Positions 14,201 through 22,244 are shown, numbered from the stretch's first letter. The stretch: DNA of 36,092 nt from JAPXSY01 sp034003585 (GCA_034003585.1 JAVEYH010000022.1:1-36092), one strand, 5' to 3'. The notes: a model not told the origin generated them from the letters alone. Numbers and translations are program-made.

Positions 14201-16216
14201 TCAGCCGATCAGCGCCCGCGCCCGCGCGATCTGCTCCCCATCGCCGAGCACCAGCACCACGTCATCCGCCTCCAGCGCCTCGGTCGCCGCCGGATTGACC
14301 AGCGTGACGCCGGCGCGTTCGATGCCGATCACACTGGCGCCGCTACGCGCGCGCAAATTGATCTCGCGCAGGGACCGGCCGCAGGCCGGTGAAAGCGTGC
14401 CCACCCGCAGGCGTTCCGTGTGCACATCCAGCAGCATGACAGCGGAGCCGATGGGTTCTGTCTCCGCTTCCCTCGTCATCAGCACACCGCGCAGGGTTTC
14501 AAGCGACTCTTTTCCCAACCGCCGGAACCGGCGGTACCCCGCCGTCCCGACCACAAGCAGCGTCACGGCCACCAACCCCTGTGCCCACCCCTGTTCCGGC
14601 ATGATGGTTCCGCTCAGCAGCACACTCTCCAAAAAGAGCACCGCCAGCGTCATCAGCGCGAACGCGAGACGGGTCAGCCGCCGGAACGAGACCGCCCATT
14701 GCGTCGCCGCGACCTTGGCCGGAACGAGCGCGTCCGCCACCGCGCCGCCCAATGCCCGCCCGCGGAAAAACAGGATCACGGCATTGGGCACGGTCAGCAG
14801 GCACGCCGCGGCCCAGAGCAGCATGCGCTTGTTGGTTTCGATCACAGGCGTGAACCGCGTATAGTCCAACCGCGCCAGCATATCCGCCGTCAGGAAGATC
14901 ACCGCGACCATTGCCCATTGCAGCAGGGTCAGGGTCAGGTTGAAACGGATCGCGCGCGCGGTCTCCCCGGTTGCCGGGGCGTGGCGGAAGCGTTCGATCC
15001 ACCGGGCATACGCTTCCAGCACCGCCCGCCAGCGTGCCGGCAACCGCCGTTCCAGCCAATCCGCGAAGGGATCCGAAGCCCGCATCAAAAACGGGTTCAG
15101 CAGCGTGGTGAGCACCGACACCCCCACCGCGATCTGATACATCGCGCTGTCCACGCATCGCATGGTCAGACCGATCAGGGCCACCAGATAGGCGAACTCG
15201 CCGATCTGCGCCAGACCCATGCCGGTCTGCAACGCATTCTTGAGATCCAGTCCGGTCAGCAGTGCCCCGGTCGTGCAGGTCAGCGTCTTGCCCACAATCA
15301 CCATCAGCGCGAGTCCGAGAATCACCGGTCCGTGCGCCACCATCTGCTGCGGATCAATCAGCAGGCCGATGGTGACAAAGAAAATCGCGCTGAACAGGGT
15401 CCGCAACGGCACGCACTGCTGGTAAATCCGTTTCAGCGGCTCGGATTCCGCTCCCATCACCCCGACCAGAAAAGCGCCCAGCGCCAGACTGAAATCCAGC
15501 TTCGCGGCGATGAACGAAACGAAGAAACAGAATCCGAGCATGGTCAGCAGCAGCGACTCGTCATCCTTCAGCCGGCCGACGCGGTTCAGTACCCGCGGCA
15601 CCAGCAGCAGTCCGAACACCGTCACCCCGGTCAGGAACAACAGCAGTCCGCCCATGCGGAGAGCCATCGCGCGCGCGTCCACTGTGCCGGAGGTGACCAG
15701 CCCCGTCAGCAACGCGATCACGCCGATACACAGAATATCCTCGGTGATGGTGATGCCGAACAGGTACCGGGTGAACCGGCGCGTCCCCCATCCCATCTCG
15801 CTGATCGTCTTGGCCAGCAGCGTGGTGGCGGAATCGCTGACCGCCGCGCCAAGGAACAGGCTCTGGACATTTCCCCACCCCAAAACCCGCGTGCCCACGA
15901 AGTGGCCGGCCCAGATCATGACCGTCATATCCAACAGCGCGGTCGGGAAAATCACATGTCCCACCCTTTTCAGCTTCCGGATGCTGAACTCAAGCCCGAG
16001 GGTGAACATCAGGAACACCACGCCGAGTTGGCCCAGAACCTCAATGCTGCCCTGATTGATGACCAGCGACCCGCCGAAGGTGTATTTGCCGATGAGCGTG
16101 CCGGCCAGGATATACCCGATCACCCTGGGCCACCCGAACCGCACGAACAGCGCGGAAACCAACCCGACCGCCACCAGAATCAGCGCCAGATCCTGAAAAA
16201 AAGAGGTGGTGTCCAT
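14201..16216 (-). CDS. CPA2-family cation:proton antiporter with C-terminal TrkA-C-like domain
   Basis: Integral membrane protein of 671 residues, expected to exchange potassium or sodium for protons. The N-terminal 380 residues hold about twelve hydrophobic segments of the Na/H-exchanger fold, with GQLGVVFLMFTLGLEFS, SDSATTLLAKTISEMG and ITEDILCIGVIALLTG as recognisable family segments. A second hydrophobic block (about 430-570) follows. The last 80 residues (VGTLSPACGRSLREINLRARSGASVIGIERAG...DDVVLVLGDGEQI) form a TrkA-C-type ligand-binding domain of the kind that gates KefB-like transporters. No full RCK/TrkA-N nucleotide-binding domain was seen. The ATG overlaps the rimO stop codon (TGATG), so translation is probably coupled. 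Confidence 0.85.
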   Translation of the reverse strand: MDTTSFFQDLALILVAVGLVSALFVRFGWPRVIGYILAGTLIGKYTFGGSLVINQGSIEVLGQLGVVFLMFTLGLEFSIRKLKRVGHVIFPTALLDMTVMIWAGHFVGTRVLGWGNVQSLFLGAAVSDSATTLLAKTISEMGWGTRRFTRYLFGITITEDILCIGVIALLTGLVTSGTVDARAMALRMGGLLLFLTGVTVFGLLLVPRVLNRVGRLKDDESLLLTMLGFCFFVSFIAAKLDFSLALGAFLVGVMGAESEPLKRIYQQCVPLRTLFSAIFFVTIGLLIDPQQMVAHGPVILGLALMVIVGKTLTCTTGALLTGLDLKNALQTGMGLAQIGEFAYLVALIGLTMRCVDSAMYQIAVGVSVLTTLLNPFLMRASDPFADWLERRLPARWRAVLEAYARWIERFRHAPATGETARAIRFNLTLTLLQWAMVAVIFLTADMLARLDYTRFTPVIETNKRMLLWAAACLLTVPNAVILFFRGRALGGAVADALVPAKVAATQWAVSFRRLTRLAFALMTLAVLFLESVLLSGTIMPEQGWAQGLVAVTLLVVGTAGYRRFRRLGKESLETLRGVLMTREAETEPIGSAVMLLDVHTERLRVGTLSPACGRSLREINLRARSGASVIGIERAGVTLVNPAATEALEADDVVLVLGDGEQIARARALIG

Positions 16217-17550
16217 CAGACTGCCTCGGCCTCCAAGTCATATCCCCGCCCGCCGGTGACCGTCACGCGCACGAAGTCACCGACCCGGGCCGTTTCCGCC
16301 ACACCCTTCACACGGGTCTCGCCATCCACTTCCGGCGCCTGCCGCGGCAGGCGCCCGACCCACCCGGTTTTCGCGCGCCGGAGCAGCAGAACGGTATCCT
16401 CCCTCCCCATCAGGGCCCGCGCCCGCCTCCGGACGATGCGCCGCTGCAGCGCCATGAGCCGCGCACACCGCTCTTCCGTCTCCTCGCGGGAGGGCGCCCC
16501 GCCCATCGCGGCCGCAGGCGTGCCCTCTTCCGGTGAGAACGCGAACACGCCCAAATGGTCGAAGGCCGAACGCTCCACATACTCCATCAGGTGCTCGAAG
16601 TGCGCCGCCGTCTCCCCCGGGAACCCGACCAGACAGGTGGTGCGCAACACCACATCCGGCACCGCCTGACGCAGCCGCGCCGCCAAGTCTTGCGTCGACG
16701 CGACCGCTTTGCCGCGGCGCATCGCGCGCAGGATTTCCGGATGACTGTGCTGGACCGGCAGGTCCAGATACCGGCAGACGTGGCGCGACGTGTTCAGCAC
16801 ATGCAACACCTCCTCCGTCACACCGGCCGGATAACCGTAGAGCAGACGGATCCGGAAATCCCCCCGGATCCGGTCCAGCCGGCGGATCAGCGGCACGATC
16901 GCCGAGTTCCCGCCGCGATCCGCCCCATACCGCAACGAGTCCTGGGAGATCAGGTTGATTTCCCGCACACCCGCCCGCACCATCGCTTGGGCCTCATGCG
17001 CCAGGGCGTCCTCGGAACGCGAGCGGTACGCCCCCCGGATGTTGGGGATCGCGCAATACGCGCACCGGTGATCGCACCCCTCCGCGATTTTCAGATACGC
17101 GATGGGGCCGCCCGTGAAGAGCAGCGTCGGGTAGGACGGGTTATAGCATTTGACCGGCATGCCGCGCGCCGCGATCACCCCGCACCGTTTTCCCGCGGCC
17201 ACGCGCCCGGCGACCTCGCCGATCCGCTCCAACTCATCGATGCCCAGGAACGCGTCCACCCCGGGAAACGCGGCTTTCAATCGCCCCCGGTAACGCTGCA
17301 CCATGCACCCCGCCACGATCACCGCCCGGCAGCCGCCCCGCTCCTTGTGCGCGCAGGCGCGCAGAATCGCATCCGCCGCCTCCTCCCGCGCACTCTCGAT
17401 AAAGGCGCAGGTGTTCACCAGAATCACATCCGCCGTTTCGGGGGAAGGCGCCAGCGTGATCGCCCCGGCCTTCAGATACCCGGCCATCACCTGCGAATCC
17501 ACGAGATTTTTGGAACATCCGAGACTGATGAACCCGACCGAAACAGACAT
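16216..17550 (-). CDS. rimO: Ribosomal protein S12 methylthiotransferase RimO
   Basis: Radical SAM enzyme that adds a methylthio group to an aspartate of ribosomal protein S12. The UPF0004 domain supplies cysteines of the auxiliary cluster at 12 (SLGCSKN), 48 (VNTCAF) and 82 (AGCM). The radical SAM triad is CDHRCAYC (Cys159, 163, 166), and a TRAM domain closes the protein. SLGCSKNLVDSQ at the N-terminus is the RimO form, which separates it from MiaB. The ATG at 17550 is chosen because AAGGAGG lies six bases upstream; the in-frame GTG at 17556 would touch the ribosome binding site. The product is 444 residues, the usual family length. It shares a transcript with the antiporter gene. Confidence 0.95.
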   Translation of the reverse strand: MSVSVGFISLGCSKNLVDSQVMAGYLKAGAITLAPSPETADVILVNTCAFIESAREEAADAILRACAHKERGGCRAVIVAGCMVQRYRGRLKAAFPGVDAFLGIDELERIGEVAGRVAAGKRCGVIAARGMPVKCYNPSYPTLLFTGGPIAYLKIAEGCDHRCAYCAIPNIRGAYRSRSEDALAHEAQAMVRAGVREINLISQDSLRYGADRGGNSAIVPLIRRLDRIRGDFRIRLLYGYPAGVTEEVLHVLNTSRHVCRYLDLPVQHSHPEILRAMRRGKAVASTQDLAARLRQAVPDVVLRTTCLVGFPGETAAHFEHLMEYVERSAFDHLGVFAFSPEEGTPAAAMGGAPSREETEERCARLMALQRRIVRRRARALMGREDTVLLLRRAKTGWVGRLPRQAPEVDGETRVKGVAETARVGDFVRVTVTGGRGYDLEAEAV

Positions 17551-17574
17551 GCGCACCCTCCTTGGAAATAATTT

Positions 17575-17603
17575 ATTATAACGAATCCGGCTTATTCATT
17601 CCA
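17575..17603 (-). promoter_or_regulatory. Promoter of rimO
   Basis: On the minus strand a perfect TATAAT (17580-17575), preceded by a 17-bp spacer and TGGAAT (17603-17598). The predicted RNA start is near 17568, giving a short leader that carries AAGGAGG. The strong -10 and weak -35 match only partly. Confidence 0.5.
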
Positions 17604-17655
17604 CCTTGAAACGATTCGGCAGGACCCTCGGTCACAACGCTCCCCGGAGCCTTGA

Positions 17656-17772
17656 TCACCAGCGCGCGATGGTCATGAGCGCACTGCGTTCGGCGCGGCC
17701 CGATGCGCCGACAACCTGCTCTCCGGCGGCGAGCGCCGTAAACGGATCGCGAACGATCGAATCCGGCAGCAT
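17656..17772 (-). CDS. Possible 38-residue ORF or gene remnant upstream of rimO
   Basis: The 372 bases between rimO and the isoprenoid-synthase-like gene hold no clear gene. On the minus strand an ATG at 17772 opens a 38-residue frame (MLPDSIVRDPFTALAAGEQ at its start) in which most codons end in G or C, as in real genes here. At its TGA a neighbouring frame continues with ALVIKAPGSVVTEGPAESF and stops at 17576, as if one base had been lost or gained. No ribosome binding site is visible and I do not recognise the sequence. It could be a decayed gene, a short leader peptide or chance. Outside it, 17773-17922 is comparatively AT-rich and shows only the AAGGAG binding site of the next gene. Confidence 0.2.
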   Translation of the reverse strand: MLPDSIVRDPFTALAAGEQVVGASGRAERSALMTIARW

Positions 17773-17922
17773 CAATTTTTATGCTGTACGGGGTCGGAAA
17801 GTCTTGTATATTGGTTGATATTATTTCGAGACTTTTGCTTGGCCGTTGGACGAGAGTGTGGAAACCCAAGAGGATGCGTGTGGCGAGGGGTATCGATTTC
17901 TGAGAGAAGGAGCGGTCTTTTC

Positions 17923-18981
17923 ATGAAAGAAGGACTTACAAAAAAAGAGGATCTCCGCTCCCTGGGTTTGTGGGGAACGGGCCGACTCTTGGCACGAGCG
18001 TTTTCCGAGCAACGCGCCTGCATGCGCGCGGTGTACGGAATCGCCGACGGCCTGATCCGCGCGCCGGGCGGGACCGCGCCCGGTTTCGATGTGCGCCTGG
18101 GAAAAATCCCGCCCGCGTTTTTCACGCCGCGCAAGAATCTCTTCTCGACGCTGTTTTACTCCATCTATCTGGTGCTGGACATCCCGAAGCCCCGCCGGCT
18201 TCTGTACGGGAAACTCAATCACCTGTTCCGGATCTGGGTGACCAGCGCCGACAACCTGCTGGACGACGAGGACAAGTGCGTGCTGCCGCTGGTGATGCCG
18301 GGTTCCTCGCGGATCATGCGCGAGGTCGTCGCCATCATGGCGGCCGACCGGGTGCTCTGGAGCGTGCTGAACGAGGCCGTCGGCGCCAAGGTGGTGACGT
18401 CCGGCCAGGCGGACGCGCTGGCCGCGCAGTCGCTGCGCCTCCTGCTCCCGAGCGCCGCGCAGGAGGCCGGCGAAGAGGGCGGCGTCCTCACGCGGCCGTC
18501 ACCCGAATACGTGCTCGAAACGCTCCACGTGCTTAAAACGGGCTTGCTGTTCGCCCTTCCGTTCCTAGGCGTGGACTTGGTCGAGCCCGCAGCCGACCCC
18601 GAACAGATCGTGCGGCTGAAGCGCGCGCTCATGCTCTTCGGCGGCGGCTGCCAGCTCTTGGACGACGTCCGCGACCTCGGCCGCGATTTCGTCGAGCGCC
18701 GGCACAACTACGTCCTCTCCGTGCTGGCGCAGCAACAGCCCGGCATGCTGCGGGCCTGGTCCGCACGGGAGATCCGTCCGGGCGACCGCTTGTACCGGGA
18801 GGCGCTGCCGGTGTGCCTGAGTGCGGTCCGGCTCGGTTTCCGGAAACTCGTGGACGCGTGCGTCGCCCTGCAGGAAGAGGGAGCGCTTCCGCTCGGCGCG
18901 CCGGTCGCCAGAATGGCCGCGTCCATGTTCACCGCGCTTGACTTGGAGGATCTGGCCTATGCCGTCGCTTCTATCGGATGA
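17923..18981 (+). CDS. Class I isoprenoid-synthase-fold enzyme (trans-prenyl synthase-like)
   Basis: A 352-residue protein resembling all-alpha isoprenoid synthases, which bind allylic diphosphates through magnesium held by two aspartate-rich motifs. The first motif is DNLLDDED at 110-117, and the second is QLLDDVRDLGRD at 244-255. HVLKTGLLFALP near 202-213 matches the conserved Lys-Thr helix of polyprenyl synthases. About 100 residues precede motif 1, and the first motif is DxxxDDxD rather than canonical DDxxD, so it may be a diverged prenyl transferase, a terpene cyclase or a squalene/phytoene-synthase relative. ATG 17923 is chosen with AAGGAG (17907-17912) ten bases upstream; the frame remains open to 17815 without domain character. 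It overlaps the methyltransferase gene by 23 bases. The product is unknown. Confidence 0.7.
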   Translation: MKEGLTKKEDLRSLGLWGTGRLLARAFSEQRACMRAVYGIADGLIRAPGGTAPGFDVRLGKIPPAFFTPRKNLFSTLFYSIYLVLDIPKPRRLLYGKLNHLFRIWVTSADNLLDDEDKCVLPLVMPGSSRIMREVVAIMAADRVLWSVLNEAVGAKVVTSGQADALAAQSLRLLLPSAAQEAGEEGGVLTRPSPEYVLETLHVLKTGLLFALPFLGVDLVEPAADPEQIVRLKRALMLFGGGCQLLDDVRDLGRDFVERRHNYVLSVLAQQQPGMLRAWSAREIRPGDRLYREALPVCLSAVRLGFRKLVDACVALQEEGALPLGAPVARMAASMFTALDLEDLAYAVASIG

Positions 18982-19627
18982 GGCCGCCCCGCAGACCCGC
19001 GGACGGACGCTGGACCATGCGGCCGGCGTGTATGACCTGCTCGCCCCGGTCATGACCTTGGGGCAGGAGGGGCGCTACCGCCGCAGGGCGCTCCGTCTGC
19101 TCGGCCTGCGGGGCCATGAACACATTCTGGATATCGGCTGCGGGACCGGTGTCCTGACGCGGCTCTTAGCACGCAAGCTCGGCGACAAGGAAAACTCGCT
19201 GGTGGTGGGGATCGACGCCGCGCCGAAAATGATCCGCGTGGCGCGGCGGCATGCGGCTCACCTCCCGAACATCCGTTTCGACGTCGGCGTCGCCGAGTCC
19301 CTCCCGTATCCGGACGCCTCGTTCGACGGCGCGGTCTCCACCTTTTTTTATCACCACATTGACGCGGAGCTGAAGCGGCGCTCGCTGGCCGAGCTGCGGC
19401 GGGTGCTCAAGCCGGGAGGCCGGCTGGTCATCGTGGATGTGGACGTGCCCTACACCTGGTTCGGGCGGCTCTGCGCCTGGTCGGGCTATTGGCTTTTCAG
19501 GCAGGAGGAGATCCGCGAGAACATCCGGGGCGAGCTGCGCCAGGCGTTGGCGGACATCCCCTTCCGCGAGGTGCGGCGGGTGGCTCAGTACGCCGGGTAT
19601 GTCTCGGTGTTCAACGTGATCAACTAA
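18959..19627 (+). CDS. SAM-dependent methyltransferase, class I (UbiE-like)
   Basis: A 222-residue methyltransferase. HILDIGCGTGVL near 55-66 is the SAM-binding motif I, VVGIDAAPKM is the acidic loop that holds the SAM ribose, AESLPYPDASFDGAVSTFFYHH is motif II, and LAELRRVLKPGGRLVIVDVDVP is the post-II region. It resembles UbiE/MenG-type and Methyltransf_11 enzymes, which often act on prenylated quinones, and its partner gene encodes an isoprenoid-synthase-like enzyme. It starts inside the end of that gene, with GGAGGA (18946-18951) seven bases before the ATG; translation is probably coupled. The acceptor is unknown; a prenyl-derived molecule is an inference from the neighbours. Confidence 0.85.
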   Translation: MPSLLSDEAAPQTRGRTLDHAAGVYDLLAPVMTLGQEGRYRRRALRLLGLRGHEHILDIGCGTGVLTRLLARKLGDKENSLVVGIDAAPKMIRVARRHAAHLPNIRFDVGVAESLPYPDASFDGAVSTFFYHHIDAELKRRSLAELRRVLKPGGRLVIVDVDVPYTWFGRLCAWSGYWLFRQEEIRENIRGELRQALADIPFREVRRVAQYAGYVSVFNVIN

Positions 19628-19637
19628 GGAGGTTGGA

Positions 19638-20264
19638 ATGAAGCGTCGTGTTCTGTTGAGTCTTGTGGCGTTGGCCGGATCGCTGGCGTGCGACAGCCGG
19701 GCGGAGGCCCCTGAGGAAGCGGTCCTCAAAACCGCGGTCGAGTCGTATTTCAACGACCTGTTTCAGCGGCTGGAGAAGGCGGCCGGAGAGGCTCCGACGG
19801 AGGAGACGTTCCGGGACGTGATGAGACCCCGGATCGAGAAGGTCGACGGCCTGTTCGGTGCCACGCTGATCAACGCCGACTGGGAGATCCGGGCGGTCTA
19901 TTTCAAGCGGGATTTTTTGGCGGTCGGGTTCAGCCTGAAGAAGGTCAAGGAGCTGGACGGGTTCCGCGCGCGGATGGCCGAGAACCCGGCCCCGCAACTC
20001 AGCGAGCCCGGCCACGGCAACATCATGCAGCCCCGCCTGATCGCCCTGCGGTATCCGATGCTCAAAGAAGGCAAGATGACCGGCATGGTTTCGATGATGA
20101 TCCGGACCGAGAGCTTTCTGAAAGCGGTGGGACTGAAAAACTGCAAGGCCTATAAAATCACCTGTCAGGGCAAAGATGCCGAAAGCGAAGGCGCCCTCTC
20201 GGAGAAACGCAAAGAGATCCGGGTTGCGCTACCCTCAACCGAATGGGTCATCCGGTACGAATAG
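19638..20264 (+). CDS. Secreted protein of unknown function (Cache/PAS-like character possible)
   Basis: A 208-residue protein beginning with an export signal (MKRRVLLSLVALAGSLAC). A cysteine at 18 would allow lipid attachment, but SLAC is an imperfect lipobox, so it may be a plain Sec substrate. The mature part starts with a charged helix (EEAVLKTAVESYFNDLFQRLEK), followed by an alternating region (LFGATLINADWEIRAVYFKRDFLAVGFSLKKVKEL) and GMVSMMIRTESFLKAVGL, which reads somewhat like a periplasmic Cache/PAS sensor fold. I do not recognise the family. AAGGAGG overlaps the methyltransferase stop codon ten bases upstream, so it is the third gene of the isoprenoid operon. Confidence 0.7.
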   Translation: MKRRVLLSLVALAGSLACDSRAEAPEEAVLKTAVESYFNDLFQRLEKAAGEAPTEETFRDVMRPRIEKVDGLFGATLINADWEIRAVYFKRDFLAVGFSLKKVKELDGFRARMAENPAPQLSEPGHGNIMQPRLIALRYPMLKEGKMTGMVSMMIRTESFLKAVGLKNCKAYKITCQGKDAESEGALSEKRKEIRVALPSTEWVIRYE

Positions 20265-20279
20265 CCGCCCGCGCCAACC

Positions 20280-20310
20280 GCCTGGGCTTCTGCGACCGTC
20301 CCGCCCAGGC
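20280..20310 (+). terminator. Inverted repeat after the isoprenoid operon, possible terminator
   Basis: GCCTGGGC (20280-20287) and GCCCAGGC (20303-20310) are perfect 8-bp complements around a 15-base loop, 16 bases after the stop of the secreted protein. Only CCTTCCT follows, so there is no proper T-tract and factor-independent termination is doubtful. Confidence 0.3.
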
Positions 20311-20429
20311 CCTTCCTCCCGATCACGCGGCCGAGGTCCTTCCGGCAACCATGTCCGACACCGTCGGGGGAAAGCCGCGCCCGAGGGAAAACGTTGTCTT
20401 CTTTGCCTCCCACTTTTAAAAACGAGGGC

Positions 20430-20458
20430 TTGCATCTTACCCCCGAATCCGCCATGAT
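20430..20458 (+). promoter_or_regulatory. Promoter of the small basic protein gene
   Basis: TTGCAT (20430-20435), a 17-bp spacer and CATGAT (20453-20458, four of six). An RNA start near 20465 would give a 40-base leader containing GGAGG at 20493-20497. Confidence 0.35.
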
Positions 20459-20504
20459 GTCGCCCTCATTTCATTACTGAAGGCAATCGGTTGGAGGTTT
20501 TTTC

Positions 20505-20789
20505 ATGGGCACAGGCCGTACGTTAAACAAGGCTCCCCGCACGCGACCCATTAAAAGCCAGGCCGGGAAGCGCCGCCGCCTGAAGGCGCAGCGCGCCCGT
20601 CTGGTGAAGATCGGCATGGGCGATTCCGTTGTGGCGAAAATGCAGCCGGAAGAGGTCCGCAAACTGGTGCAACACCCCGCCAAAGTGAAAAAGTCGTTGG
20701 CGGCCCGCGCCGCAGCCGCGACCGTTGCGGAGGCTTCCCCCAGCGTGCCGAAGAAGGCTGTGAAACGGGCGACGAAGAAGAACGCCTGA
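20505..20789 (+). CDS. Small, very basic protein of unknown function
   Basis: A 94-residue protein rich in Arg, Lys and Ala. The first 40 residues (GRTLNKAPRTRPIKS then GKRRRLKAQRARL) look like nucleic-acid or ribosome contact. A central part (GMGDSVVAKMQPEEVRKLVQHPAKVKK) could form helices. The tail is an Ala/Lys stretch ending KKAVKRATKKNA, like the disordered tails of histone-like proteins. It has its own promoter, GGAGG seven bases before the ATG and a strong hairpin terminator, so it is a single-gene unit and probably well expressed. I do not recognise the family. A ribosome-associated or nucleoid-associated role is a guess from composition. Confidence 0.75.
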   Translation: MGTGRTLNKAPRTRPIKSQAGKRRRLKAQRARLVKIGMGDSVVAKMQPEEVRKLVQHPAKVKKSLAARAAAATVAEASPSVPKKAVKRATKKNA

Positions 20790-20814
20790 CGGGCACGCCC
20801 CGTTTCCGGTTCCG

Positions 20815-20854
20815 ACGCGTCTCGCCGGCCTTCCGGCAGACGCGTTGCGCTTTT
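20815..20854 (+). terminator. Hairpin terminator of the small basic protein gene
   Basis: ACGCGTCT (20815-20822) pairs with AGACGCGT (20838-20845). Inside it GCCGG (20824-20828) pairs with CCGGC (20833-20837) around CCTT, with one bulged C. TTTT follows at 20851-20854. The stem is 13 bp. It is the clearest terminator in the window. Confidence 0.65.
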
Positions 20855-20908
20855 CGCGGCCGGGGAACCACTCATTGAGCCCAACCGGCGCAGTCCGGTG
20901 AAAACGCG

Positions 20909-22030
20909 TCATGGACGGTCTTGCGTGACACGGCGGTAAACGGCCGCCACCGCGGCCGCCATCTCATCCAACCGGTGCCGTTCGAGTTCATCCCGCGCCT
21001 GCCCGGCGATCCGCCGCCGCTTCTGCGGATCGCGCAGCAGGGCCAGCAGCGCATCGCACAACGCCTCGGGATTGTCCGGCTCGACCAGCACGCCGGTGAC
21101 CCCGTCCCGGATCAGGTCGGGAACCCCGCCCACCGCCGCGGCCGCGACCGGCACCCCGGCTTGGAAAGCCTCCAAAACCACATACGGACACCCCTCCCAT
21201 CGCGACGGGAACGCGATCACATCCGTCAGCCGCATGTGCGCCACCACTTCCTCCTGCGCGACAGGGGCGGCAAAGCGGACCGCGTCGTTCAGTTTCAACG
21301 CCCCCGCCCGGGCACGCAACGTGTCGGCCTCCACCCCGTCACCATAAAACACGAACCGCACAGACGGCAGATGCGCCACCACCTCCGCGGCCGCCTCCAA
21401 CAGCACGGACGGCCCTTTCTGGGCGGTCAGCCGCCCGAAGAACCCCACCCGCAACTCCCCGCTTGCGCGCACCGTGACCTCGCCGGGAACCTTGCCGTCC
21501 ACCCCGTTCGGAATCAGATGGATCCGGGATGCCGCATAGCCCAGCGCCGCGGCCGCGCGCCGCTCCTCCTCCGAAACCGCGATCACCGCTGCGGTCAGAT
21601 GCCGCAGTCCGCGTTCAACACGCCGGTACACGCGACGCCTCCCCGGACCGCATGCCATGAGAAAAGGGAAGGCGTGCGGCGTATAGACCACCGGCACGCG
21701 GCAGACCGCGCCAGCCATGCGCGCCAACAGACCGCCTTTGGCACTGTGCGCGTGGATCACGGACGGCCGCACACGGCGGATGGCGCCGATCAGACGCAGG
21801 AGCCCGACCGCATCCGCGCACGGCGCCAGACCGCGCCGCATGGGAATCTCCACCACCGCAAGGCCGCGCGCAACGTACCCGGCCACATCCGCGCGAAAGG
21901 CCGGGTCGCGGCGGCACGAGACCGCCAGCGCGCAACGGAAACCCAGCGGCTCCAGCGCGCCGACCAGATCGCGCAGGTGACGCCGCGTCCCGCCTGCCGT
22001 CGCCTCCAGCACATGTAAAACCGTAATCAT
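20909..22030 (-). CDS. Glycosyltransferase, GT4 family
   Basis: A 373-residue GT-B fold enzyme that transfers a sugar from an activated donor, probably in capsule, lipopolysaccharide or other surface glycan synthesis. The acceptor half has VLHVLEATAGGTRRHLRDLVGAL and VIHAHSAKGGLLARMAG, with VYTPHAFPF. The donor half has VGFFGRLTAQKGPSVLLEAA, then FPSRWEGCPYVVLEAFQAGVPVAA with the GT4 E-x7-E pair, and GGVPDLIRDGVTGVLVEPDNPEAL. ATG 22030 is chosen because GGGGAGG lies just upstream and MITVLHVLEATAGG is the natural N-terminus; the frame continues to 22183 without domain content. It stands alone on the minus strand, so no pathway can be named. Confidence 0.88.
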   Translation of the reverse strand: MITVLHVLEATAGGTRRHLRDLVGALEPLGFRCALAVSCRRDPAFRADVAGYVARGLAVVEIPMRRGLAPCADAVGLLRLIGAIRRVRPSVIHAHSAKGGLLARMAGAVCRVPVVYTPHAFPFLMACGPGRRRVYRRVERGLRHLTAAVIAVSEEERRAAAALGYAASRIHLIPNGVDGKVPGEVTVRASGELRVGFFGRLTAQKGPSVLLEAAAEVVAHLPSVRFVFYGDGVEADTLRARAGALKLNDAVRFAAPVAQEEVVAHMRLTDVIAFPSRWEGCPYVVLEAFQAGVPVAAAAVGGVPDLIRDGVTGVLVEPDNPEALCDALLALLRDPQKRRRIAGQARDELERHRLDEMAAAVAAVYRRVTQDRP

Positions 22031-22183
22031 CCGCCTCCCCGACGGGCCCGCGGACCAAACCGGAACGGATCCCGACGCCGATTGGCAACGGGAACAGGAT
22101 ATCCCGCCCCCGTCCGCGGAGGAAGCGTAAAATGACCGCGCTCGGTTTTGATCGATTGTTTTTGATTTTGATTGTTTTTGCAA

Positions 22184-22212
22184 ATGACAACCGGTTCAGG
22201 CGATGGTAAAGT
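22184..22212 (+). promoter_or_regulatory. Promoter of the E2-lpd-rnd operon
   Basis: ATGACA (22184-22189), a 17-bp spacer and TAAAGT (22207-22212), in an AT-rich part of the gap between the divergent GT4 and E2 genes. The leader of about 26 bases holds TGGAGA before the ATG at 22245. Confidence 0.45.
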
Positions 22213-22244
22213 AAGAATTTCACTTTTCAAAAAATGGAGACGTT

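Noticed and set aside
14420..16669. Plus-strand open frame of 749 codons
   Set aside because: Antisense to the antiporter and part of rimO; His/Gln/Arg-rich with no recognisable motif.
17773..17922. Promoter for the isoprenoid operon in the AT-rich gap
   Set aside because: TTGTAT, TTGGTT and TATATT are present, but no pair has acceptable -35/-10 spacing with good matches, so no promoter is called.
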